DNA of 20,640 bases from Deinococcus aquaedulcis (GTDB taxonomy: Bacteria > Deinococcota > Deinococci > Deinococcales > Deinococcaceae). Under the pieces are notes generated by a model. The model was not told the DNA's origin. It worked only from the letters and a program-made list of their open reading frames with translations, and made no database searches. The position numbers were made by a program, and so were the translations under genes. Positions 1 to 7,688 of the stretch are shown here, one piece after another (within the stretch, counting starts at the first letter, position 1; each line of letters opens with the position of its first letter). Location of the stretch: the NCBI RefSeq assembly GCF_019693445.1, contig NZ_JAHRBL010000034.1, positions 1 through 20,640 of the forward strand, read 5' to 3'.

Positions 1-102
1 CTCGGACGTGACCTGGAGCGCTTGCCCTCCACCCTGGTCGGCTTTCACGTCCTTGCCGCCTGCATTCTGCTCTGCAACAACTTGAAGCCTCTTTTTGCAT
101 AG
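1..102 (+). pseudogene. C-terminal end of an IS5/IS4-type transposase (cut by the window edge)
   Basis: Frame 1 is open from the first base to a TAG at 100-102 and reads 33 residues, including [18 protein letters not shown] and ending NNLKPLFA. The pattern 'R-x-x-E-R-L-P-x-T-L-x-G-x-H' followed by a hydrophobic helix is the usual carboxy end of IS5/IS4-type DDE transposases, where it follows the catalytic glutamate helix. The catalytic residues lie outside the window, so it is unknown whether the gene is intact; it may simply be truncated by the window edge. It marks an insertion element at the left border of the operon. The family call comes from the short motif only. Confidence 0.6.
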
Positions 103-733
103 CCTTCTTGGCACTCTCTAGAGAAACCTTAGTCGTGGGATCGTGCGGTTTTTCTTATCGCGACGCGTGATGTCCTGTGCTGTTGGCTTCTATCAGGAGA
201 ACTCATGCTGGGCCCAGACAATGCCAGTCACCACGTATCAGGCAAAGAAGCAAGGGCCTTCCATCGTCCGACCAATCTGTCTATCAGGACCCAGAGAAAT
301 CTGCACCTCCAGTATGCTGTGGGTTCACAGATGCCTTTGATTGCTGGCCATACAACGTGTCTTCTGTCACGTTTCTTTCAAAGAAGGACATAAAGATCAG
401 CCGTCTTCGGCAACGTCCGTTGACGTCATTCGTTGACGCGCGCGGGGATGATCATGACTCATGCCGTCATCAGGACAGCCACAGCCGCTTGAGGGTTTGG
501 CAACGCCCGTCGAGAAGGGGGCGTACTTACAGGCAATGACTCTCCCAGGAGGCCACGGCGCAAAGGCTGAAGGTGCTCTGAGCTGACTATGGCATGCAAA
601 AACTGTCTCCAGACACGGACGTTCTTTAGAAAGCTGCCCATGAGCGTCGGAACCTTCCTGTAAGGGCTGTGAGAATATTTTGACGTCGCGTTGTTTTCCT
701 CATCGTTTCTTCACTGTTCCAACGAGGTTCCTT
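103..733. other. Long non-coding leader between the insertion element and the vWA-tubulin-motor operon
   Basis: No open frame in these 630 bases looks like a real protein: the frames are short, overlapping and compositionally odd. Base composition is visibly less GC-rich than the operon that follows. The stretch holds a TCTCTAGAGA palindrome just after the transposase (115-124), the CGTCA-N5-TGACG palindrome (424-438), and CAACG/CGTTG half-sites around it (411-422, 431-435). A 24-codon frame with a CKNC motif (589-663) exists but lacks a good ribosome binding site. I could not choose a promoter with confidence; a TGTGAGAATATT stretch near 668-679 is only a weak extended -10 look-alike. Confidence 0.5.
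424..438. promoter_or_regulatory. Palindrome CGTCA-TTCGT-TGACG, candidate operator copy 1
   Basis: Five-base arms CGTCA (424-428) and TGACG (434-438) are separated by five bases. The half-site centres are therefore 10 bp apart, one helical turn, as expected for a dimeric helix-turn-helix regulator. An extra TGACG half-site overlaps on the left, making TGACGTCA at 421-428, and CAACG-TC-CGTTG lies at 411-422. It matches 14 of 16 bases with copy 2 upstream of the kinase gene. It lies about 295 bp upstream of the first gene of the operon, further than the other copies lie from theirs, so the leader could be long or contain something unrecognised. Confidence 0.55.
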
Positions 734-2020
734 GTGTCGACCTGTGTTCATCGACTTACCGTTGCTCTCGCCCTGCTGGGAACCACTGCTCTGGCCAACC
801 CCGCTTCCATCCCAGTCGATCAGGCCTATCTGGATCAGCAGGCCAGGCAACTGACCCAGGCCATCACCGAGGCGGTCAGTGAAGCGGGCGGCAACCTCGA
901 CTCGCAGCAGCTTCATCTGGTGTTTGCCTTCAGCACAGGCCATTTCGCCAAAGACCCCCTGATGGCCGAAGCGGCCCGTGTGATCGCTTCAAATGTCGCC
1001 GAACAGCACCTGGTGAACGGTGATCAACTCAGTGCCTACGCCTGGGAAATGACTGTATGGCCGCATAAAGGCCAAGCGCTTAATCCGTTCACGGTTGGCA
1101 GTGACCGCGCGGCCCTGCGCGCCTCCTTCCAGGATCTCTGGCCCAGGTCAGCTCAGGCTGGAAGTGAAGGGGGCCATGATACAGAAGCTGCCATTACCCA
1201 GCTCACGCAGACACTGGGCGACAGTCGCAACGCGGTGCTGGTGCTGCTGACCAACTCGGCCGCCAGCGTGGCCGGAACGCAGGCGCAACGGACGATCGGC
1301 GAGAATGATCCAGCTTACCTGAGTGCCCTCGAACAGTGGACCCGCGTCAGAACAAGTAACACCACCGGCGCGTCTCTTCAGCTGGGGATTCGTGACGACC
1401 AGCCCAACCGAACCTTCGATGCGGTGATTGTCGTCCCCAAGGCGTTTGAAGGCGCGGCGCTCAGTGGAAGCCGGGAAGACTTGATCCGCACGCAGACCGC
1501 TGAAGCGCCTGGGTCGCAATCTCCTGCCAGGGGGCTGCCCTCATGGATCTGGGCCTTGCCCGTCCTTGCCGTTGTGGGGGCTCTGCTGTATGGCCTGAGT
1601 CGCCGGCGCCGTGTCTCTGGGAGCCCAGCGGCACCACGGGTTCGCGCCGGGAAAGGCAACTGGACCTTGCAGGTCGCAGGCCGCACCTACGCACTCAAGG
1701 ACGTTCAGGAGGGTGAACCGGTCTGCATCATCTGCGGGCCGGGATACCCCATTCCTCCGTCCAATCCGTCCTACGTCCTGCTGAGCAGCCCCACACTGCC
1801 GCCAGTCAAGCTTCTGACGATCCGGCGAACGGGCAAAACCCTGACCGTACAGCCCGACCTCGATATCGCCCTCGAAGAAGGCTCGCCGCAGAGTATTCCG
1901 GCAGGTCAGGACGCGGATTACACCCTCAGCGTCCGTGGCCGCGCCGCCAGCAAACCCAACCTGCCCCCCAAGCCGTTTGCCGCCACTGTGAACATCGCTA
2001 TCCGCCCGGAGGAATCCTGA
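734..2020 (+). CDS. Exported, single-pass membrane protein with a degenerate vWA-like domain
   Basis: This protein of 428 residues opens with a signal peptide (VALALLGTTALA, then NPAS). The GTG at 734 is preferred over a TTG at 680: it has GAGG six bases upstream and gives a normal signal peptide. Residues of about 45-230 have the strand-helix rhythm of a von Willebrand A domain: LHLVFAFSTG for the first strand, NGDQLSAYAW, GGHDTEAAI and AVLVLLTNS. The MIDAS aspartates are replaced (A in FAFSTG, N in LLTNS), so metal binding is doubtful. A membrane helix at about 271-288 (WIWALPVLAVVGALLYGL) is followed by SRRRR, which places the beta-rich carboxy domain of about 140 residues in the cytoplasm. 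It is the first gene of the operon, one base from the tubulin-like gene. It could couple the envelope to the cytoplasmic GTPase. The vWA assignment is tentative. Confidence 0.65.
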   Translation: MSTCVHRLTVALALLGTTALANPASIPVDQAYLDQQARQLTQAITEAVSEAGGNLDSQQLHLVFAFSTGHFAKDPLMAEAARVIASNVAEQHLVNGDQLSAYAWEMTVWPHKGQALNPFTVGSDRAALRASFQDLWPRSAQAGSEGGHDTEAAITQLTQTLGDSRNAVLVLLTNSAASVAGTQAQRTIGENDPAYLSALEQWTRVRTSNTTGASLQLGIRDDQPNRTFDAVIVVPKAFEGAALSGSREDLIRTQTAEAPGSQSPARGLPSWIWALPVLAVVGALLYGLSRRRRVSGSPAAPRVRAGKGNWTLQVAGRTYALKDVQEGEPVCIICGPGYPIPPSNPSYVLLSSPTLPPVKLLTIRRTGKTLTVQPDLDIALEEGSPQSIPAGQDADYTLSVRGRAASKPNLPPKPFAATVNIAIRPEES

Positions 2021-2021
2021 T

Positions 2022-5000
2022 ATGACCACCATGGACGTCACCAAAACGCTCGTTATCGGCCTGGGCAGTACCGGCACCCGCGTCTGCAACAACCTGATCC
2101 GCCGCCTCGACTGGCAGTACGGCTCAGCCAAACGCGCGCCGTGGGTCGAGTTCATGGCAGTTGAGACCAACAACAATGAGCCGTCGACCGCCCTGCGGGA
2201 CCGTGGCGATTTCTATCCGATTGGGCTCGACGCGCGCGTTTACGGTCAGATTCTTCAGGACCCCCAGTCCCACCGCAAAATTCAGCTGGACCGCTGGGCT
2301 GACATGAGCACCCTGCGCAAACTCAAGGACACCGAAGGTGGCGCGGGCAACATCCGGATGGTCGGCCGCCTGACGTTCATGACCGATCCGAACTTCTCCA
2401 AACTGAAACTGGCACTGCTGGACCGCATCACGCGCCTGCGTGACCTGCAGGCCAGCGAAGCACAGATGAAACGGGGAAGCCTGCAGGACGGGTCCAACCC
2501 CATGATCAGCTTCGGCTCAGGCGGCGAGATCCGCGTGTTCGTGGTGGGGACCCTGTGCGGAGGCACTGGCAGCGGCCTGCTTCCAGACTTCGGGTATTTC
2601 CTGAAGTCTCTTCCCCTCAAAGAAACCGAGAAAGTCATTGGTATCTTCACGCTGCCCCACGAGCACCTGACCTCTGTGGTGGCTTCCAACGCGGACCGGC
2701 TAAAGAAAAACGCGTACCATGCGCTGCTCGAGCTGAATCATTATCACCAGGCCGCTTCCGGCACGCTGCCGCCCATCCATTACCCTGACGGCAGCGTGGC
2801 CTCGATGGAAAGCCATCCGTACGACCTGCCGTACCTCGTGGCTCCATCGGCGCCCACCGCTGACGGAGAGGCAGAGCTCAACGAGCTGGTGGCTGACCGT
2901 ATTTTCATGAACATCATCAGCCCGGAAGCAGATCCCATGAGCCGGGCCGTGGACGCGCCCCTCCCGGACCGGGATCACCAGGCCCACGTGTTCAGCACCT
3001 TTGGCCTTTCGGTGGTCGAGTTTCCCGCCGCCCAAATCACGGAAGCGGCCGGGAAAAAGCTCCTCTTCGGCGCCCTCAACGAGTGGCACGCATTCAAAAG
3101 TGACCGGGTCACGGACCTTACGTCCCTGGTTGGCGCCGACTGGCACAGCCTGATTCCCGCCTACCTGCAAAAGCCCAGCGAGGACTGGCAGAAAGAGGTG
3201 ACGGCGGCTGTAAACAGTGAGCTGGGCGCTGCGAAACTGGATTTCGCCAAGCTTGACCGGGCGCTCGCCGCCCTCCGTCAAGCGGTGGCCCCAGACGGCG
3301 CCCTGTCCAACCAGCTGCGGGCCCAGCGCGACCAGGTCACCGAGCGGATCTATCAGCGTTTCTCGGATCATGCCCATGAGGTGCTGCTGGACCGCACCCG
3401 CGGCCCAAAAGTGCTTTCGGCGGAAGTGCAGAACCTGCTGAGTGACCTGCAGGACCTGCACGAGGTGGCCCGGGCCAATACTGCGGTCTCTCAGGCAGAA
3501 GCAGCAGAAGCCTGGCAGAAGGTGGAAACCGCTGTGCAGCGCTTGAGAGACGAAGTCAAGCGGGTCAGTTTCCTGAACAAGAACAAGGGCAACATCGAAG
3601 CGGCGCAGCGCGACCTTCGCGCCGGTATGCGGGAATTCGCCCGCATTCAGATGGAGTCGGCGCTGTACGCCAGCATTCAGACCCACCGCAAGTACGGCGA
3701 GATTGACTTCGGTGTCGCGGAGCACCTGCAGCGCCTGCTTCAGCAGGTGCAGACCAACCTGAGCAATCTCGACAGCCGGATTACTGCGGTGAAAAACAAG
3801 CTGTACAGCGATGTGGAAGCCAAGTCCACCACCCTGCCTCCGGTCAACGGCCTGGTGCTGCTTGAGCCGCGCACCACCGTTCAGGATGAGTACCGGCGTG
3901 CGCTGGAAGCGGGACGCAGCAGCAGCGTGCAGCACCTCGATAACCTGGAAGCCCATCACTTTGAGGCCCTGATCCGTGGCTGGAGTGACCTTCCGGGCAT
4001 CATCGTGCCGTCCGTGCGCCAGCTGGACAAAACCTGGATTCACGCGCCATTTGATCCGCGCGGTGAACACCTGCTCCCGGCAGAAATCATGAATCGCCTG
4101 CTGAGCGAGGCGTCCCGCCCCTTCAGTCTGATCCTCGCCCGCGAGAACGTGGTGGAGAAAGTGATGCGGGAACGTCAGGTCTCGCCCACCATGGACAACA
4201 AACTGCGTGGCGCCGCCGAGCGCTCCCGGCCGTTCCTGACCCTGAACAAGCAGCGGGCGGTCGAAGGCAACCGCAGCCCCGTAATGGAGCGTCAGTCGAT
4301 GTTTATCCCCGAAGGGACCAATCCCTCGGAGGAAAACACCTTCAAGAATCTGGTGTCCAACAGCTTTGCCCTGTCCAGTTCGAAAGGGGCAACCTCCGCC
4401 GACCCGACCCGGACGCTGTTTCTGGAAGAGTATTACCGCTTCCCCCTGCGAGGCCTTGACCAGGTCCTCGGTCAGGGCGGACTGCACGAAGCCCAGTGCC
4501 AGGATTTTCCCACCTTCCACACCCGGCGGGACGTGCAGTGGTACGGCCTCTCGAAACGTGAGGCGCAGCTGTTAGAGGACGCCGCTGAAGCCCTGGTGGT
4601 CGGCGTGGTCATGGGCGAATTGATTGTGAAAGACGGCCTGGTGATGCCCTGGACCCCGCAGGGTTTTGGGGACCGTGACTTCCGCCGACTGCCCATCAAG
4701 CTGGAGGAAGCTGCCCGCGTCCTGGCCCGCGGCGAACAAGACCTCGACAGCTACTCGCTGTTGGGCGCGCTGCCGACCCTGCAAGCCCGCATCGACCATC
4801 ACTGGAAGCGGCATGACCTGGATCTGCACAGCAGCAGCCAGGCCTTCGTCAAGCAGTTGCAGACGCGCCTGGAAGAGTTTTACCATCAGGGCCGTCAGGG
4901 TCAGATTGACGGCTGGGGCGATCAGGCCTGGGCAGGTGAGCAGCTCGCCAGATTCACTGCGAAACACACGCCGCTCCACGAAGCCACGATGCTGTTGTAC

Positions 5001-5189
5001 CCACCACCGGCGGCCAAGATCAACGCCCTGACCCTCAAAAAGGACCAGCAGGGCCGCTGGGGCGGCTACGCGCCCAAAGATGGGCTGTACTGCTACGAGT
5101 GTGGGGGCCTGGTCGGCGAGACCATTCAGGACGCCGCGCGCAACGGCTGGCGCTGCTTTACCAACTCTGCCCACTACTACGGCAACTGA
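2022..5189 (+). CDS. Giant tubulin/FtsZ-like GTPase family protein (Tubulin_2 type), 1055 residues
   Basis: The amino end has a Rossmann-like strand and loop, LVIGLGSTGTR (residues 10-20). Residues 179-185 read CGGTGSG, the nucleotide-binding signature of tubulin and FtsZ. This fits the 'tubulin-like' Pfam group Tubulin_2, whose members are about 1000 residues long, against about 380 for FtsZ. Residues of roughly 380-650 are rich in charged and leucine heptad-like stretches and probably form coiled coil. The carboxy end carries C1024, C1027, C1045 and H1051, a possible small zinc site. No signal peptide or membrane segment is visible, so it should be cytoplasmic. GGAGG lies upstream of the ATG at 2022; a second in-frame ATG at 2031 is possible. 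Its position between a membrane vWA-like protein and a MotA/MotB-like pair suggests it works at the membrane with them. Polymerisation and GTPase activity are inferred from the motif. Confidence 0.85.
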   Translation: MTTMDVTKTLVIGLGSTGTRVCNNLIRRLDWQYGSAKRAPWVEFMAVETNNNEPSTALRDRGDFYPIGLDARVYGQILQDPQSHRKIQLDRWADMSTLRKLKDTEGGAGNIRMVGRLTFMTDPNFSKLKLALLDRITRLRDLQASEAQMKRGSLQDGSNPMISFGSGGEIRVFVVGTLCGGTGSGLLPDFGYFLKSLPLKETEKVIGIFTLPHEHLTSVVASNADRLKKNAYHALLELNHYHQAASGTLPPIHYPDGSVASMESHPYDLPYLVAPSAPTADGEAELNELVADRIFMNIISPEADPMSRAVDAPLPDRDHQAHVFSTFGLSVVEFPAAQITEAAGKKLLFGALNEWHAFKSDRVTDLTSLVGADWHSLIPAYLQKPSEDWQKEVTAAVNSELGAAKLDFAKLDRALAALRQAVAPDGALSNQLRAQRDQVTERIYQRFSDHAHEVLLDRTRGPKVLSAEVQNLLSDLQDLHEVARANTAVSQAEAAEAWQKVETAVQRLRDEVKRVSFLNKNKGNIEAAQRDLRAGMREFARIQMESALYASIQTHRKYGEIDFGVAEHLQRLLQQVQTNLSNLDSRITAVKNKLYSDVEAKSTTLPPVNGLVLLEPRTTVQDEYRRALEAGRSSSVQHLDNLEAHHFEALIRGWSDLPGIIVPSVRQLDKTWIHAPFDPRGEHLLPAEIMNRLLSEASRPFSLILARENVVEKVMRERQVSPTMDNKLRGAAERSRPFLTLNKQRAVEGNRSPVMERQSMFIPEGTNPSEENTFKNLVSNSFALSSSKGATSADPTRTLFLEEYYRFPLRGLDQVLGQGGLHEAQCQDFPTFHTRRDVQWYGLSKREAQLLEDAAEALVVGVVMGELIVKDGLVMPWTPQGFGDRDFRRLPIKLEEAARVLARGEQDLDSYSLLGALPTLQARIDHHWKRHDLDLHSSSQAFVKQLQTRLEEFYHQGRQGQIDGWGDQAWAGEQLARFTAKHTPLHEATMLLYPPPAAKINALTLKKDQQGRWGGYAPKDGLYCYECGGLVGETIQDAARNGWRCFTNSAHYYGN

Positions 5190-5196
5190 GGACCAG

Positions 5197-7068
5197 ATGA
5201 CGACCATAACCCTCTTCCCAGGCAACCCGGTCATCCGGGTGATGCTGGTCATGATCATCGCCCTGTTTGCCTTCGGGCTGTGGCAGTGGTACCGCAATTA
5301 CCGGCGGCTGGGCCAGGAAATCAAGGCGGCGCAGGACCTGAAAGCGCGGAAGAATCTGCTGCTTGACGCTGACACCATCGGTCTGTCGCTTGGACCGGCC
5401 AGTAACTGGCTGGCCGGGCGGCTGATCAAACTGATGGTCGCGCAAAATGGTCTCGCTTTCGCCCGCCCTGCCGACACCCTCGATCCGGTCCTGGATGAAG
5501 TGCAGCGCATCAATGCGTCCGCCCGCGCTGTGCCGAATCTGTTGCTGCTGTTCGGGCTGATCGGCACGGTCGTGGGCCTGATGTTCACCCTGGGGAGCCT
5601 GGGGCCACAGATTCAGGAGTCGATTAATACAGGTGCGCCCGCCGCGGTTGCCCGGAGCCTCGGGCAGACCTTGCACGAGATGAGTGCCGCGTTCGCCGGC
5701 ACGCTCTGGGGCGTGGGGCTGGCCTTCGTGTTGCAGGCCCTCAACGCCCTGGCGGCGACGCGCGCTGGTCAGCTGAGCGGCGCCCTGGACGAGCTCAGCC
5801 TCCATTACGCCCCGATGGTCTACCCGGCTGGCAGCGAAAAACAGCTGCAAAGCCTGCAGGACCTGGTGCGGCGCAGTGAGGAGTTCCTCTCCGAGACGCA
5901 GCAGGCCATTGCGCAGACCAGCGCGGACTTCTCGAAAGTTCTGCTGGACGCCGGCCAGGCCATTCAGGGCAGTCTGGTGACGCTCCAGAGCACGTCGAAA
6001 GATATTTCTGAAGCCCTGAAGGTGGCGAGCTCAGACGTCAAACTGAGCAGCGAACGACTAAATACTGCGGTCGAGAGCATGCAGCGTCACCGCCAGGACT
6101 ACCGCAGCATCTACACCCAGTTCAACGAGATGTTTGAACGCTCCATGCGCAAGCTCTCCGACCACAGTGACTCCGAGCTCCGCGAGATTCGCGAACTTCA
6201 GTCGGCCTTCGGTCACACGGGCGCGCAGATTGTGCAGGAGATTTTCCGGACTGGGGAGCAGCTCAACCGGGTCAGTACGGACCTCGCCGCCAGTCAGGCG
6301 GCCTACATTGCCGGGACCGAAACGGTAGGCACCAGCCTGAAGCAGGGCTTTGACACCCTGCACGAGCGCCTCGACGGCACCCTGTCGCGCTACACCAGCG
6401 AGGTGAACATGGTCAGCGCGCACCTCACCGGCCTGGGGGACAGCCTGCAGGCGAGCAGCTCCGCGACGGCGACGCTCGAGCGCACGCTGCGGGCCAAGGA
6501 CGCCGCCGAACTCACCCGCGCGCGCGATCAGGCGCAGCGCGAAGGGCAGCTCACCAGCAGCGTCGTCAATCTGAACGAGCAACTGCACCTCCTGGTCCCC
6601 CTGATTCAGAGCCTGAAGGATCCTGGCCCCTGGGAAGGGCAGCTGCTGGGCGCGGTCGAGGCGCTCGTCAAAACCTCCGCCACCGGTCAGTCGCAACAGG
6701 AACAGGGCTGGCGCGCCCTGGGGGAACATCTGGGCAGTCAGAATGAGCAGCTGCGCAAAGAAAGTGGCGCATTGCACCGTGAAATGCAGCAGGCGAACAC
6801 CCTTCTGCTGGGCGTGCTTGATCAGCTCTCATCCATCACCGATCAGGCGCCGGCCCAGCAGGCGCAGGCAGCGCAGGCCACTGAGGCCGCGCTGCGTGGT
6901 CAGGCCGCAGCGGAAGAGATCCGGGCCCTGTTGACTCAGTTGCCCTCCCAGCTCGGGACCGACAGTCTGCTGCGTGCCCAGGACAGCCTGCAGGTCACGC
7001 TCGACCGCCTCTCCCAGGCCCTTGAAGGGGCGATGGGCCCCGCCATGGTGGACGGCCCCGCCGCATGA
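5197..7068 (+). CDS. MotA/ExbB/ZorA-like proton-channel protein with a long coiled-coil tail
   Basis: This protein has 623 residues. The ATG at 5197 has GAGG (5188-5191) overlapping the previous stop; an in-frame start at 5080 would lie inside the tubulin-like gene and is rejected. Membrane segments are near residues 12-31 (VIRVMLVMIIALFAFGLWQW), 113-135 (PNLLLLFGLIGTVVGLMFTL) and 164-188 (AFAGTLWGVGLAFVLQALNA). The second and third match the conserved pore helices of the MotA/TolQ/ExbB family, including the proline before the pore helix and GLIGTVVGL. The remaining 430 residues are polar, Gln/Ser/Leu-rich and probably one long helical cytoplasmic tail, as in ZorA of the Zorya defence motor; ordinary MotA and ExbB lack this. 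It overlaps the MotB-like gene by ATGA. With that partner it should form a proton-driven stator-type motor in the inner membrane. Confidence 0.85.
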   Translation: MTTITLFPGNPVIRVMLVMIIALFAFGLWQWYRNYRRLGQEIKAAQDLKARKNLLLDADTIGLSLGPASNWLAGRLIKLMVAQNGLAFARPADTLDPVLDEVQRINASARAVPNLLLLFGLIGTVVGLMFTLGSLGPQIQESINTGAPAAVARSLGQTLHEMSAAFAGTLWGVGLAFVLQALNALAATRAGQLSGALDELSLHYAPMVYPAGSEKQLQSLQDLVRRSEEFLSETQQAIAQTSADFSKVLLDAGQAIQGSLVTLQSTSKDISEALKVASSDVKLSSERLNTAVESMQRHRQDYRSIYTQFNEMFERSMRKLSDHSDSELREIRELQSAFGHTGAQIVQEIFRTGEQLNRVSTDLAASQAAYIAGTETVGTSLKQGFDTLHERLDGTLSRYTSEVNMVSAHLTGLGDSLQASSSATATLERTLRAKDAAELTRARDQAQREGQLTSSVVNLNEQLHLLVPLIQSLKDPGPWEGQLLGAVEALVKTSATGQSQQEQGWRALGEHLGSQNEQLRKESGALHREMQQANTLLLGVLDQLSSITDQAPAQQAQAAQATEAALRGQAAAEEIRALLTQLPSQLGTDSLLRAQDSLQVTLDRLSQALEGAMGPAMVDGPAA

Positions 7069-7688
7069 GCCGCAGGCGTGCCGTCGCGGACGAGCTCAAC
7101 CCGTACGTGGCCCTGACCGATACGACCCTGAACGTCATCCTGGTGATGGTGTTCTTCGTGGCCACCCTGACCGCCGTCGGTCGGGTCAGTTGGGACGACA
7201 TCCGGTACAAGGACGCTCAGAAGGCGTTTCGCAAAGCCGTCATAGCGCTGATTGGCGCGCCGCAGCGGCCCAGCGTCAACGTCAGCAAGAACGATCCGCC
7301 TGGCACCCAGCGCTGGGTCTTTAAAAGCAGCGCCCTGTTTGTGCCCGGCAAGGCGGTTCTCAGCGCCAACGGCAAAGCCACCCTGGGCCAGTTCGCGCGG
7401 GCCCTGCGGCAGAATAAAAACACCTGGCGCCGCATTCGGGTGGAAGGCCACACCCTGCCCACCACCCGGCGGATCAATGACCGCTGGGAGGAGGCCACCA
7501 ACCGCGCCGCCGCTGTGGCCCGGTACCTGGTCACCCAGGGCAACATCGAACCCTATTTCCTGGCCACGGCAGGGCGCGGCGGCCAGGATCCCCTACCGGA
7601 CCTACCCTCAACGGCGGCGGCGCATGCCAGAATCGAGATCGTGCTGGAGTACGCCAATCAATCCGCCGACGCGAGGAAGAGCCCTTGA
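7065..7688 (+). CDS. MotB/ZorB-like stator protein with OmpA-like peptidoglycan-binding domain
   Basis: This protein of 207 residues has a short basic amino end, then NPYVALTDTTLNVILVMVFF. That segment holds the single membrane helix with an aspartate (D19) just before it, where MotB and ZorB carry the proton-accepting aspartate. Residues of about 85-200 form an OmpA-like fold: LFVPGKAVLSANGK, IRVEGHT, then NRAAAVARYLV and ARIEIVL. The usual GHTD of peptidoglycan-binding OmpA domains reads GHTL here, and the N-x-x-L-S-x-x-R-A motif is only partly kept (ATNRAAAV), so wall binding may be altered. Its ATG overlaps the ZorA-like stop (ATGA) and its stop overlaps the next start (TTGA), implying translational coupling. 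It is the expected dimeric centre of the ZorA-like pentamer, by analogy with the known 5:2 stator stoichiometry. Confidence 0.85.
   Translation: MSRRRAVADELNPYVALTDTTLNVILVMVFFVATLTAVGRVSWDDIRYKDAQKAFRKAVIALIGAPQRPSVNVSKNDPPGTQRWVFKSSALFVPGKAVLSANGKATLGQFARALRQNKNTWRRIRVEGHTLPTTRRINDRWEEATNRAAAVARYLVTQGNIEPYFLATAGRGGQDPLPDLPSTAAAHARIEIVLEYANQSADARKSP

Noticed and set aside
418..438. Deinococcal radiation/desiccation response motif (RDRM, the DdrO operator)
   Set aside because: The half-sites GTCA and TGAC are present, but RDRM has them separated by one base with TTAT/ATAA flanks. Here the spacer is five bases and the flanks are GC-rich.
459..641. Minus-strand frame of 60 codons in the leader as a transposase remnant
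   Set aside because: No recognisable transposase motif and no ribosome binding site; it may be chance.
680..733. TTG start at 680 for the vWA-like protein
   Set aside because: No ribosome binding site at proper distance; it would put an 18-residue extension before a complete signal peptide beginning at 734.
2700..4520. Long antisense open frame of about 600 codons opposite the tubulin-like gene
   Set aside because: It lies fully inside a gene with strong motifs; high GC makes long opposite-strand frames common. Its translation shows no recognisable domain.
5080..5196. Longer amino end for the ZorA-like protein
   Set aside because: It would overlap the tubulin-like gene by over 100 bases and add a non-membrane Cys/Ala/Thr-rich stretch; the ATG at 5197 has a good ribosome binding site.
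5197..7688. Flagellar MotA/MotB or TonB-type ExbB/ExbD genes
   Set aside because: No flagellar or TonB genes are present, and the tail of over 400 residues after the pore helices is not found in those families.
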